64,000 nucleotides of DNA, from positions 3,334,001 to 3,398,000 of the forward strand of contig NZ_LR743507.1 of the NCBI RefSeq assembly GCF_902712855.1. The letters are read 5' to 3'. The translations under genes were made by a program, and so were the position numbers. Origin of the DNA: Variovorax paradoxus. GTDB taxonomy: Bacteria > Pseudomonadota > Gammaproteobacteria > Burkholderiales > Burkholderiaceae_C. The notes beneath the pieces were generated by a model. The model did not search any database, had not been told where the DNA came from, and saw nothing but the letters and a program-made list of their open reading frames with translations. Position 1 is the stretch's first letter. Every line of letters starts with the position of its first letter. Below are positions 44,601-52,574 of this stretch, piece after piece.

Positions 44601-46052
44601 CGCTATGTCGAGCGCACGCAGAAGAGCAAGCAGTTCACCGAGGCCAACCGCGCCCACATGGCCGACCCGCGCGTGGTCAACGGCTTCCGCCCGATCACCA
44701 AGGAGATCACCTACCAGATCGTCATCGAGCGCTCCAAGGGTTCGAAGATGTGGGACCTCGACGGCAACGAATACGTCGACGCGCTCAACGGCTTCGGCAT
44801 GAACATGTTCGGCTGGCAGCCCGACTTCGTGCAGGACGCGGTGCGCAAGCAGCTCGACGAGGGCTACGAGATCGGCCCGCAGCATCCGCTGGCGGCCGAG
44901 GTCACGTCGCTGATCTGCGAGCTCACCGGCCACGACCGCGCGGGCCTGTGCAACACCGGCTCCGAAGCGGTGATGGCCGCGCTGCGCATCGCGCGCACCG
45001 TGACCGGGCGCAGCACGGTGGTGGTGTTCACCGGCTCCTACCACGGCACCTTCGACGAAGTGCTGGTGCGCGCCGGCAAGGGCGGCAAGGGCCTGTCGGC
45101 GGCGCCCGGCGTCATGAGCGGCATGTTCGGCGACATCCGCGTGCTCGACTACGGCACGCCGGAGGCGCTGGCCTTCATCCGCGACAACGCGCAGGACCTG
45201 GCCGCGGTGCTGGCCGAGCCGGTGCAGAGCCGCCGGCCCGACTTCCAGCCGCGCGAATTCCTGCACGAGGTTCGCGCCATCACCGAGCAGAACGGCTGCG
45301 CGATGATCTTCGACGAGGTCATCACCGGCTTCCGCGTCGGCCTCGGCGGCGCGCAGGAGCTGTTCGGCGTGCGCGCCGACCTGGCCACCTACGGCAAGGT
45401 CATCGGCGGCGGCTTTCCGGTGGGCGTGATCGCAGGCAAGCGCGAGTTCATGGACGCGCTCGACGGCGGCCCCTGGCAGTACGGCGACGACTCGATCCCG
45501 GGCGTGGGCGTGACCTACTTCGCCGGCACTTTCGTGCGCCACCCGCTCGCGCTGGCCGCGGCCAGGGCCTCGCTGCTTCACCTGAAGGAAGCCGGCCCCG
45601 CGCTGCAGGCCGGGCTCACCGGCAACACGGCCGCGATGGCCGCGGAACTCTCGGGCTGGTGCAAGGAGGTGGGCGCGCCCATCGAGATCCGGCACTTCGC
45701 GTCGCTGTGGCGCGTGAGCTGGCTCGAGGACCACCCGCTGCAGGACCTGCTGTTCGCCATGATGCGCAGCCGCGGGGTCCACATCCTGGACAACTTCCCC
45801 TGCTTCCTCACCAGCGCGCACAGCGCCGAGGACATCGCCTTCATCCAGCGCGCCTTCAAGGAGTCCGTCGCCGAGATGCAGGAATCCGGCTTCCTGCCGC
45901 GCCGCGCCGCGGTCGTCACCGGCTTCGACCTGCGCAAGCCGGCCGAGGAAGGCTCGGTGCTGGCACGCGACGTCGACGGACAGCCCTTCTGGTACGTGCC
46001 CGACACGGCCAGCACCCCACATCACCTCATCAATGGAAAGGCCGCAGCATGA
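38640..46052 (+). CDS. Hybrid NRPS-PKS megasynthase: A-PCP-KS-AT-ACP-aminotransferase
   Basis: 2470 residues. Residues 1-220 resemble the C-terminal end of a condensation domain only in their last part (ALGDIRTLPLADSKI). Adenylation domain about 222-710 (YTSGSTGTPKG near 367, Asp412, NGYGPTECTT near 504, NGKLDRKAL near 702). PCP with Ser761 (LGGDSLLVL). Ketosynthase about 833-1250 with Cys1005, His1141 and His1181. Acyltransferase about 1355-1650, Ser1447 in GHSVGE and HAFHS (His1546), predicted malonyl. ACP Ser1776. Pro/Ala-rich linker. PLP aminotransferase about 1955-2440, Lys2253 in ATYGKVIGGGFPVG, as in iturin, mycosubtilin and microcystin synthases. No ketoreductase. Predicted work: an amino acid is extended by malonate and the beta-keto group is transaminated. 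Weak ribosome site. Overlaps the next gene by 4 bases. Confidence 0.95.
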   Translation: MEIQTVLPLHETAPNLLLGDLFVPRTNPDAPHARHASSVWTTGGSSAALLPDTPYAGAWLLLQSRWLGTLWPVLEEVAAAEGGRTQRCSTTAAYDATRPAGDWLAELDQARRAAPGTTRIAQRTDALWLRDDIAAAEAEAADASLRLRFDAASARLHIDSAVGLLDAAASQSLLAAIADTAADLLARPGAALGDIRTLPLADSKIQLAQWNTAMSPLDRSLTVTGVFGQQAQSAPEAIALAEGDLRMSYAELDRRSDELAHRLQRLGVRGGDSVGMLLDRSMGAIVALLGILKAGAAYVPVPTDFPVDRIAHMLGETAAHHVLTTQAHHHLVPAAHAVVLLDEYADKPDRGSWNRPAIDGESVAYVMYTSGSTGTPKGIEICHRSILRLVVGVDYVDLAAGRAVLHAAPLAFDAATLEIWGPLLNGGCCVIHDERVPTGAGLARTIARHDVHTAWLTAALFNAVIDDDPAHLAGLRHLFTGGEALSVPHVRRAQAALPQLVLSNGYGPTECTTFAATHRIPSALPDDLRSVPLGRPIKDTVLRVLSPSMALLPAGFVGELCIGGHGLARGYLRQPALSAERFVADPFGGPDDRLYRTGDLVRWLPDGTLEFIGRRDGQVKIHGHRIETGEVEAAVLAHPAVQSCAVVARPDAGGQLRLVAYLVARTQQVAWDELRAHLAARLPAALVPTAQVWLAALPVTSNGKLDRKALPEPAGERPDLAQPFEEAHDAIEQQVCDAFARALRIDKVGRNDNFFDLGGDSLLVLQVLAELQRGTGLPLSTNLFFRNPTPKAMGARMQPAGDKSATAAATGLQARTAAAAPSSAFARGAGTDDDAIALVATAGRFPGAADVEQFWNNLVAGRDTITFFDDATLDAGISQALRSDPSYVRARGVIDGIEDFDAAFFGIGPKEAQLMDPQQRVFLEICWECLERGGYVPDAAPGPVGVYAGMYNATYFQRHVSTRPDLVEPVGEFQVMLANEKDYITTRVANRLNLTGPAVSVHTACSTSLVAVAHAFHALRTGQCYMALAGGASVTCPPRSGYLYNEGSMLSPDGRTRSFDAKAQGTVFSDGAAVVLLKRLADAQADGDTIYAVLRSARVNNDGGSKASFTAPSVDGQAAVIRAALAAADVDARSISYVEAHGTATPMGDPIEVEALAVAYAEHTDALDYCTLGSLKSNVGHMVTAAGAAGLIKTALALHHEVIPPTVHFSAPNPSIDFARTPFHVNSELQPWPRAHLPRRAGVSSFGVGGTNAHVIVEEAPPRPASPIAAGEQVLSLSARSEAALAVACEQLAAHLQAQPGLPLADVAHTLAVGRKAHAFRRVVVAGGAADAASALRNADSPWRASGRTAARAPQMVLMFPGQGAQYAGMGKHLHAADPVFAAAFDDCMNAFEDTLDFDLRARMFSDDPQSLSPTAATQPAIFALEYALARRVLSLGARPHALIGHSVGEFVAAVLAGVMRLEDAARLVARRGALMQAQPAGAMLSVRLGAAELLDRLGPDLSLAAENGPTACVAAGPFDAIAALQASLEADGIAARALQTSHAFHSAMMDGAVEPFAQLVRQVELHAPQTPIFSTMTGRLLEAAEATSATYWAQHLRGTVHFSPAVRCAMDQVAHPLFVEAGPRNMLATLVRQHGAGNVVSLLQGDPADEARTLHLALGRLWTCGADVELSRLVSRTGAQRLPLPTTPFERKRFWVDIAAAPPIATEAAHAAAPASLLVTTIVLEPTVTAATPSPLPRPASNVDARLRTLFEDISGLDMAQAEGHAPFGELGLDSLTLTQAATQIKKHFKVNLSFRQLMENYRNFDALSAFLQASLPPEAAAPAPAAAVDAAPVAVAAPIAASVAAPSVQSVVAYQPVATPPYVPMQGLIAGGDQLPQLISQQMELMRQQLALLSGAAQATPVMTLQAVPAVAPVAAATSAQPAPEPAAPAATAVSATPAGDEPGAANQPVRYDVAKAFGAIARIHTQRTAEPSGRQKARLAAFMRRYVERTQKSKQFTEANRAHMADPRVVNGFRPITKEITYQIVIERSKGSKMWDLDGNEYVDALNGFGMNMFGWQPDFVQDAVRKQLDEGYEIGPQHPLAAEVTSLICELTGHDRAGLCNTGSEAVMAALRIARTVTGRSTVVVFTGSYHGTFDEVLVRAGKGGKGLSAAPGVMSGMFGDIRVLDYGTPEALAFIRDNAQDLAAVLAEPVQSRRPDFQPREFLHEVRAITEQNGCAMIFDEVITGFRVGLGGAQELFGVRADLATYGKVIGGGFPVGVIAGKREFMDALDGGPWQYGDDSIPGVGVTYFAGTFVRHPLALAAARASLLHLKEAGPALQAGLTGNTAAMAAELSGWCKEVGAPIEIRHFASLWRVSWLEDHPLQDLLFAMMRSRGVHILDNFPCFLTSAHSAEDIAFIQRAFKESVAEMQESGFLPRRAAVVTGFDLRKPAEEGSVLARDVDGQPFWYVPDTASTPHHLINGKAAA

Positions 46053-49000
46053 ACGCCGTTCTCAAGCCCACCGCCAGCGGTGGCGCCATCGAGTGCATCA
46101 TTCCGACGACGGAATCGCAACGTGAAGTCTGGCTCGGCGCCACGCTGAGCACCGAGGCTTCCCTGGCCTACAACGAATCGGTGGTGCTGCGCATGCACGG
46201 CCCGCTGGACCGCCAGGCCCTGGCCGGCGCCATGGCCCTGCTGCTGGAGCGTCACCAGGCGCTGCGCGCCACCATCTCGCCGGACGGCACCTGCATGCTG
46301 GTGAGCCAGCCCGGCGACAACCATCTGCTGCAGGAAGACCTGGGCGGCCTCGATCCCGATGCCCGCGCGCATGCACTGCGCGCCGCGCACAAGGACGCGG
46401 TCTGCACGCCCTTCTCGCTCGAGCACGGCCCGCTCTTCCGCGCGGTGCTCTACCGCCTCGGCGAGGAGGAGCACGAACTCGTGATGTCGGCGCACCACGT
46501 CGTGTGCGACGGCTGGTCGTGGGCGGTCATTACCGAGCAACTGGGCCACCTGTACGCCGAGCAGACCGGCGTGGGCCTGAAGCTCAAGCCGGCGCCCTCG
46601 TTCGCCGACTTCGCCGCGCAGGAAGCCGCCGATGCCGCCCATCCCGACATGCAGGCGCACATCGACTACTGGCTGGGCCGCTTCTCGGGCGGCACGCTGC
46701 CGGTGCTCGACCTGCCGCTGGACCGCCCGCGCCCGGCCGCGCGCACCTTCAACTCGCGCCGCGCCGAACGCCTGCTCGACAAGCGCCTGGTGAGCGCGGT
46801 GCGCACCACCAGCACCAAGGCCGGCGTGAGTCTGTTCACCGGCCTGCTCAGCGGCTTCGTCGCCACGCTGCACCGGCTCACCGGACACGAGGACATCGTG
46901 GTCGGCATCCCGGCATCGGGCCAGCTCGCGCACGACATGCCCGGCCTGGTCGGCCACTGCGTCAACCTGCTGCCGCTGCGCCTGTCGGCCAGCACCGGCA
47001 TGCGCTTCGACGCGCTGATGGACGAATGCAGCACCGCGGTGCTCGACGCCTTCGACCACCAGGCCCTGACCTACGGCGCGCTGCTCGGCCAGTTGTCGCT
47101 GGAGCGCGATCCGAGCCGGCTGCCGCTGGTGAGCGTGGCCTTCAACGTCGACCCCGACGTGGCCGGCAGCGCACAGGCCTTCACCGGCATCGAGGTGCTG
47201 CAGGACACGATCGCGCGCCAGTACGAGAACTTCGAGCTCTTCCTGAACCTGCGCCCGCTCGACGGCGGCCTGATGATCGAGGCGCAATACAACACCGACC
47301 TGTTCGACGACGTCAGCGTGCAGCGCTGGCTCGACATGTTCGAGTGCGTGCTGCAATCGGCAGCGCACAAGCCCGACGAAACCGTCGGGCGCCTCGAGGT
47401 GCTTTCCAGCGAAGCCGCACATGCGCTGATCGCGTTGCAGCCGGCACGCGTGCCGCTGGTCGGCGCGCCGCTGGCGCATGCCGGCTTCCTGGCCCGCGTG
47501 CCGCAGCAACCCGACCACCCGGCGGTGCGCGACGGCGCCCGCACCTGCAGCTACAGAGAGCTCGACGCGCTGTCGAACCGCATGGCGCGCGCGCTGCGCG
47601 AGCGGGGCGTGGGCCGCGGCCAGCGCGTCGGGCTGAGCCTGCAGCGCAGCCTGGAAATGGTGGTCTCGATGCTGGGCATCCTGAAGGCCGGCGCTTCGTA
47701 CGTGCCGCTCGACCCGGCTTTTCCGCAGGCACGGCTCGACCACTACGCCAGCGACGCCAAGCTCAGCCTGATGGTGACCACGTCGGACATCGCCGCGACA
47801 CCGCGCGACTGGCGGGCCGACGCGGGCCAGCGCATCTTCGAGATCGACCGCGACACCGCCTGGCGGCAACTGCCGGGCGAGCCGCTGCCGCCGAGCGCCG
47901 ACGACCCGGGCCCGGAGGACGCCTCCTACGTCATCTACACCTCGGGCTCGACCGGCCTGCCGAAGGGTGTCATCGCGCACCACCGCGGCGTGGCCCACCT
48001 GCTGCAGTGGATGCAGCGCGAATCGGGCATCAGCCCGGCCGACCGCATCGCCGCGGTGACCACCCTGTCGTTCGACATGGCCGTGCCCGACCTGCTGCTG
48101 CCGCTGGCCGCCGGCGCCGAGCTGGTGATGGTGCAACGCGACGTGGCCATGGACGGCAACCGCCTGTCGCGCCTGCTCGACGAGGAACAGATCACGCTGC
48201 TGCAGGCCACGCCCGGCATGTGGCAGGTGCTGCTCGACGCGCAATGGAAGGGCGCACCGGGCTTCCGCGGCTGGACCGGCGGCGAGGCACTGCGCCCCAG
48301 CCTGGCCCTGGCGCTGTGCGAGCGCATGGAAGGCCTGTGGAACGGCTACGGCCCGACCGAGACCACCGTGTATTCCACCGCGTGGCATGTTCGCCCCGAG
48401 GAGATCGCCGCGCGCGGCGTGTCGATCGGCAAGCCGGTGGACAACACCGAGATCTGGATCCTCGACGCCGACCTGCAGCCCTGCCCCATCGGCGTGCCCG
48501 GCGAGATCTGCATCGCCGGCGAAGGCGTGTCGCTCGGCTACCTCGACCGCGACGAGCTGACCGCCGAGCGCTTCGTCACCGTGCGCGTCTTCGGCGTGCC
48601 GAAGACGATGTACCGCTCCGGCGACCGCGGCCGCTGGCGCAACGACGGGCTGCTCGACCACATGGGCCGGCTCGACTTCCAGGTGAAGGTGCGCGGCTAC
48701 CGCATCGAGCCCGGCGAGATCGAGGTGCGCTGCTGCGAAGTGCCCGGCGTGTCGCGCAGCGTGGTGGTGGCCCGCGAGGACAACCCCGGCGACGTGCGCC
48801 TCGTGGCCTACCTTGGCCTGACCCCGGGCGCGGCATTCGACCTCGACGCGCTGATGGTGCACCTGCGCAAGCACCTGCCGGCCTTCATGCTGCCGCAGCA
48901 CGTGGTGACGCTCGACGCGCTGCCCACGCTGCAGAACGGCAAGGTGGACCGCGTCTCGCTGCCGCCGCCGCAGGCAGCGGCGCGCGACGAGGTGCGCCGC

Positions 49001-51043
49001 GGCGCCGGTCCGCGCAACGAGCATGAGCGCAAGGTGCTGGCGGCGATGGAGAAGGTGCTCAGCCTGCCCGGCCTCGACATGCACGACGACTTCTTCACCA
49101 TGGGCGGCCATTCGTTGCTGGCCGCGCGGCTCACCACGCTGCTCAGCCGCGAGTTCCAGGTGACGCTGCCCTTGCGCACCCTGTTCGAGGCACCCAACGC
49201 CGAGAAGCTGGCCGCGGCCATCCAGGCGTTGCAGGGTGCGGGCGTCGGCCTGCAGGCGCCGATCGCGCTGCGCGCCGAACGCCGCAGCGCACCGCTGACC
49301 ATGGCGCAGGAGCGCATCCGCTTCATGGAAGAGCTGCACCCCGGCCGCTCGGTCTACAACGCGCCCTCCGCCCAGCGGCTGCTGGGCCCTCTCGACGCAC
49401 AGCGCTTCGAGGGCGTGCTGCGCGAGATGATCCGCCGGCAGCCCTCGCTGCGCACCCGCATCGGCACCGACCCGCAGACCGGGCAACCCGTGCAACTGAT
49501 CGCGGAGTCTGTGGAATTCGCACTGCCGATGGTCGACCTGCGCGCACTGCCGGCCGACCAGCGCGACGCCGAGCTTGCCGAGCGCATGCAGGAGATGGCG
49601 GACCGGCCGATCGACATCCACAAGGCGCCGATGGCCAACGCCACGCTGTTCCAGATCGACGACAACGAGCATGTCTTCCTGTTCGTGCCGCACCACCTGA
49701 TCTGGGACGGCTGGTCGTTCGACCTGCTGCAGAACGAGCTCGGCGCACTCTACGACGCCGCGGAGCGCGGCCGTCCGCACAACCTGCCGGCACTCACGAC
49801 CACACACGGCGACTACGCCGAGTGGCTGCAGAAGTGGATGACCGAGCCCGCCTGCGAGGAGCAGCTGGAGTTCTGGCGCCGGCGCCTCGAAGGCGCCAGA
49901 GCGGCACGCCCGCCCCGCACCGACATGCCGCGCCGCGCCGGCAAGAGCGGCCAGGGCGGCGCGCACTGGATCAACATCGACCTGCAGAGCACGCAGCGCC
50001 TGCGCGAGATCGCCCGAGACATGGACGTGACGCTCAGCATGCTGACCTTCGGCGTCTACGCGCTGACCATGGCGCGCGTGATCGGCAGCGACTTCATCGT
50101 CATCGCAAACCCGGTGCGCGGGCGCCAGCAGGCCGAGACCGAAGACGTCATGGGCTTCTTCAACAACGTGCTGCCGGTGTCGCTGGCGGTCGACCTCTCG
50201 CTGCCGCTGCCCGAGTTCATGCGCTACGTGAAGCAGGAGCTGCTGTCGATGATGAACAACCAGCAGGTGCCCTTCGAGCGCCTGATGGCCGAGCCCGGCT
50301 ATGCGAGCCAGATCAAGACCTCGGGCCCGTACCAGTCGATGTTCTCGTTCCAGGACGCCCGCGAGCGCGCGCGCTCGGTGGGCAGCCTGCAGACCCGCCA
50401 GATGCACGTGATGCAGCACGGCGCCACCGACGACATCGGCGTCTGGCTGATGGACAAGCCGCACGGCCTGGAAGGCGCGCTGATCTACAACGCCGACGTG
50501 TACCTGCGCGAGACCGGTGCGCAGCTGCGCGAGCGCTACCTCGAGGTGCTGCGCCGCGTGGCCGACGAACCGAACGCCACGCTGGCCGACATCGCGGACA
50601 CCGAAGGCTCCACCAGCGCCGCCTACCTGCGCAAGCTCGCAGCGGAAGAGCCGGGCAAGGGCACGCCGGCGGCCGCTGCCGGCGACGAGACCCGGGCGAA
50701 GCAGCCGCTGCTCAACCCCGAGCACGCGCAGCTCGCGCAGATCTGGGCCGGCGTGATCGGCATCGACGTCGACGACATCCGCGCCAGCGACAACTTCTTC
50801 GACCTCGGCGGCGACTCGCTGCTGGTGCTGCGTGCGGTGCAGCAGGCGGCCCAGATGCTGGGCCACCGCGTGGAACCGCGCCGTTACCTGTTCGAGAACC
50901 TCGGGCAGATCGCGTCGTCGCCGCGCACCGCGCCGGAAGGCGTGCCCTCCGACCTCGCCGAGCTGGCCGCCGGCACCGCCGCCAACGCGCAGCGCGGCGG
51001 GCTGCTCAGCCGCGCCTTCGGCAGCTGGCTGCGCAAGGGGTGA
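46049..51043 (+). CDS. Nonribosomal peptide synthetase: C-A-PCP-C-PCP, no thioesterase
   Basis: 1664 residues from ATG 46049 (ATGA overlap). First condensation domain with HHVVCDGWS (His149, His150, Asp154); its opening TESQREVWLGATLSTEASLA is typical of C domains that follow PKS or aminotransferase modules. Adenylation domain about 480-950 (YTSGSTGLPKG near 630, Asp676, NGYGPTETTV). PCP Ser1022 (MGGHSLLAA). Second condensation domain with HHLIWDGWS (His1215, His1216, Asp1220). Final PCP Ser1590 (LGGDSLLVL), then 74 residues to the end. There is no second A domain, no thioesterase and no reductase. PCP2 must be loaded by an A domain acting in trans or the same A domain, and release must be by another enzyme. 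No MbtH-like gene is near. Confidence 0.95.
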   Translation: MNAVLKPTASGGAIECIIPTTESQREVWLGATLSTEASLAYNESVVLRMHGPLDRQALAGAMALLLERHQALRATISPDGTCMLVSQPGDNHLLQEDLGGLDPDARAHALRAAHKDAVCTPFSLEHGPLFRAVLYRLGEEEHELVMSAHHVVCDGWSWAVITEQLGHLYAEQTGVGLKLKPAPSFADFAAQEAADAAHPDMQAHIDYWLGRFSGGTLPVLDLPLDRPRPAARTFNSRRAERLLDKRLVSAVRTTSTKAGVSLFTGLLSGFVATLHRLTGHEDIVVGIPASGQLAHDMPGLVGHCVNLLPLRLSASTGMRFDALMDECSTAVLDAFDHQALTYGALLGQLSLERDPSRLPLVSVAFNVDPDVAGSAQAFTGIEVLQDTIARQYENFELFLNLRPLDGGLMIEAQYNTDLFDDVSVQRWLDMFECVLQSAAHKPDETVGRLEVLSSEAAHALIALQPARVPLVGAPLAHAGFLARVPQQPDHPAVRDGARTCSYRELDALSNRMARALRERGVGRGQRVGLSLQRSLEMVVSMLGILKAGASYVPLDPAFPQARLDHYASDAKLSLMVTTSDIAATPRDWRADAGQRIFEIDRDTAWRQLPGEPLPPSADDPGPEDASYVIYTSGSTGLPKGVIAHHRGVAHLLQWMQRESGISPADRIAAVTTLSFDMAVPDLLLPLAAGAELVMVQRDVAMDGNRLSRLLDEEQITLLQATPGMWQVLLDAQWKGAPGFRGWTGGEALRPSLALALCERMEGLWNGYGPTETTVYSTAWHVRPEEIAARGVSIGKPVDNTEIWILDADLQPCPIGVPGEICIAGEGVSLGYLDRDELTAERFVTVRVFGVPKTMYRSGDRGRWRNDGLLDHMGRLDFQVKVRGYRIEPGEIEVRCCEVPGVSRSVVVAREDNPGDVRLVAYLGLTPGAAFDLDALMVHLRKHLPAFMLPQHVVTLDALPTLQNGKVDRVSLPPPQAAARDEVRRGAGPRNEHERKVLAAMEKVLSLPGLDMHDDFFTMGGHSLLAARLTTLLSREFQVTLPLRTLFEAPNAEKLAAAIQALQGAGVGLQAPIALRAERRSAPLTMAQERIRFMEELHPGRSVYNAPSAQRLLGPLDAQRFEGVLREMIRRQPSLRTRIGTDPQTGQPVQLIAESVEFALPMVDLRALPADQRDAELAERMQEMADRPIDIHKAPMANATLFQIDDNEHVFLFVPHHLIWDGWSFDLLQNELGALYDAAERGRPHNLPALTTTHGDYAEWLQKWMTEPACEEQLEFWRRRLEGARAARPPRTDMPRRAGKSGQGGAHWINIDLQSTQRLREIARDMDVTLSMLTFGVYALTMARVIGSDFIVIANPVRGRQQAETEDVMGFFNNVLPVSLAVDLSLPLPEFMRYVKQELLSMMNNQQVPFERLMAEPGYASQIKTSGPYQSMFSFQDARERARSVGSLQTRQMHVMQHGATDDIGVWLMDKPHGLEGALIYNADVYLRETGAQLRERYLEVLRRVADEPNATLADIADTEGSTSAAYLRKLAAEEPGKGTPAAAAGDETRAKQPLLNPEHAQLAQIWAGVIGIDVDDIRASDNFFDLGGDSLLVLRAVQQAAQMLGHRVEPRRYLFENLGQIASSPRTAPEGVPSDLAELAAGTAANAQRGGLLSRAFGSWLRKG

Positions 51044-51045
51044 AC

Positions 51046-51759
51046 ATGAACAGCTCCGCCTACGCCCTGTCCATCGACGCGCCGCTGTGCCGGTACGTCG
51101 ACCTGGACAGCTTCACCGAACTGCTTCCCGCGCAGTTGCTGTCGGACGAAGAGTGCACGCGCGCCGCGAAATTCCGGTTTCCGGCCGACCGGCAGCGCTA
51201 CGTGGCTTCGCACATCGCGCTGCGGCAGGCGCTGGCCGAATACACCGGCCTGCACCACGCGGCCCTGCAGCTGGCCACGGGCTCGTTCGGCAAGCCATCG
51301 CTGTCGGGCCATACGCGCACCCAGTTCTCGCTGAGCCACAGCCAGGGCCTGGCGCTGATCGCCGTCGGCGGGCGCGGCCCGCTGGGCGCCGATGTCGAAC
51401 TGCTGCGCCCCGTGCCCGACGCGGCGGTGCTCGCCGCCGAGCACTTCACGCGGCGCGAACAGGAGGCGCTGGCCGCCCTGCCCGCGCAGGAACGCGACAA
51501 GGCCTTCCTGACCTGCTGGACCCGCAAGGAAGCCTGCCTGAAGGCCATCGGCGTGGGCCTGCTGCTCTCGCCGCAGAGCTTCGAGGTGGGCCTGGTGCCG
51601 GACAGCCGCAGCGTCGAGCTGTCGGTGGCCGGCCGCATCCTGTGGCTGGTGCTCGGCCCGGCACCCGCGCGCATGGACTGCGTCGGCTCGCTCGCCGAGT
51701 GGCGCCAGACCGAGGCTCGCACCGGGAATTCGAGCCGGCTGGCGGAGGTTCACGCATGA
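51046..51759 (+). CDS. 4'-phosphopantetheinyl transferase, Sfp/EntD type
   Basis: 237 residues from ATG 51046, two bases after the NRPS stop. Family motifs are LGADVELLRP (Mg2+-binding Asp and Glu), SLSHSQGLALIAV and FLTCWTRKEACLKAIGVGL (WxxKEAxxK). It moves the phosphopantetheine arm of CoA to the serine of PCP and ACP domains, so it should activate the carrier domains of the two megasynthases upstream. Placement in the operon makes this very likely. Stop overlaps the next gene by 4 bases. Confidence 0.95.
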   Translation: MNSSAYALSIDAPLCRYVDLDSFTELLPAQLLSDEECTRAAKFRFPADRQRYVASHIALRQALAEYTGLHHAALQLATGSFGKPSLSGHTRTQFSLSHSQGLALIAVGGRGPLGADVELLRPVPDAAVLAAEHFTRREQEALAALPAQERDKAFLTCWTRKEACLKAIGVGLLLSPQSFEVGLVPDSRSVELSVAGRILWLVLGPAPARMDCVGSLAEWRQTEARTGNSSRLAEVHA

Positions 51760-52574
51760 CGTCCCTTCCGCTCATGTTCGGCCCCGCGTCGCGCCGGGTC
51801 TTCGGTGTGTTCCATCCCGCCGAGGCGGACCGCGCCGAGAACACCGCCGTGCTGATCTGCCCGCCCTTCGGGCAGGAAGGCCTGCGCACGCACCGCTTCT
51901 TCAAGGTGCTGGCCGAGCGCCTGTCGCGAACGGGCATCGCCACGCTGCGCTTCGACTTCTACGGCTCGGGCGACTCGCCCGGCGACGAGAGCGAGGGCGA
52001 GTTCGACGGCTGGCGCCGCGACCTGTGCTGCGCGCACGAGGAACTGCGCCGGCGCGCGCCGGGCGCCTCGATCGTGTGGATCGGCGCGCGGCTCGGCGCC
52101 ACCCTGGCCGTGCTGGCGGCGCGCAGCGGGCGCTGCGACCCGGTGCGCCTGGTGCTGTGGGAGCCGGTGATCGACGGGCGGCGCTATGCGCGGCTGCTGC
52201 GCGAGGACCACGTGACCGCGATCGACACCACCTTCTGCATCCCGGACGTGGCCTGGCGCCGCAGCCTGGCGCAGGAACCCGACGCGCTGCCCACCGAGGC
52301 GCTGGGCACCTCGCTGTCGCCCGCGCTGCGCGCGCAACTGTCGGCGCTGGTACCCGAGTCGCTGCCTCTGACCGCGCTGCACGACACGCTGGTGCTGGCC
52401 AGTCCCGACGAGGAGCGCACCGCGCAATGGGCGGCCGACCAGCAGTCGCGCCACATGCCGGTGCGCCTGGGCTACTTCAAGCACCAGCTCGACTGGACCT
52501 CCGACCCCTACCCGAACAGCGCGATGGTTCCGGCCGATGCGCTCAACCGACTGCAGGGAGCCATTCATGAATGA
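51756..52574 (+). CDS. Alpha/beta-hydrolase with Arg at the nucleophile elbow (exosortase-hydrolase-2-like)
   Basis: 272 residues from ATG 51756. The fold is clear: AVLICPPFGQEGLRTHRFFK, then TLRFDFYGSGDSPGD. The elbow that should be GxSxG reads GARLG, with Arg112 in place of serine (IVWIGARLGATLAVLAAR). As I recall, the exosortase A system-associated hydrolase 2 family has a like substitution. The C-terminal His is possibly in LGYFKHQLDW. It follows the PPTase gene and overlaps the next hydrolase by 8 bases. It may act on carrier-bound acyl or peptidyl groups as a non-serine enzyme or an accessory protein. Hydrolase chemistry is doubtful. Confidence 0.72.
   Translation: MTSLPLMFGPASRRVFGVFHPAEADRAENTAVLICPPFGQEGLRTHRFFKVLAERLSRTGIATLRFDFYGSGDSPGDESEGEFDGWRRDLCCAHEELRRRAPGASIVWIGARLGATLAVLAARSGRCDPVRLVLWEPVIDGRRYARLLREDHVTAIDTTFCIPDVAWRRSLAQEPDALPTEALGTSLSPALRAQLSALVPESLPLTALHDTLVLASPDEERTAQWAADQQSRHMPVRLGYFKHQLDWTSDPYPNSAMVPADALNRLQGAIHE

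Noticed and set aside
46022..50866. A 1614-residue open frame on the minus strand
   Set aside because: It lies exactly opposite the NRPS gene. In this GC-rich DNA the antisense frame of a biased gene stays open; the translation is rich in Arg, His, Ala and Gln without domains.
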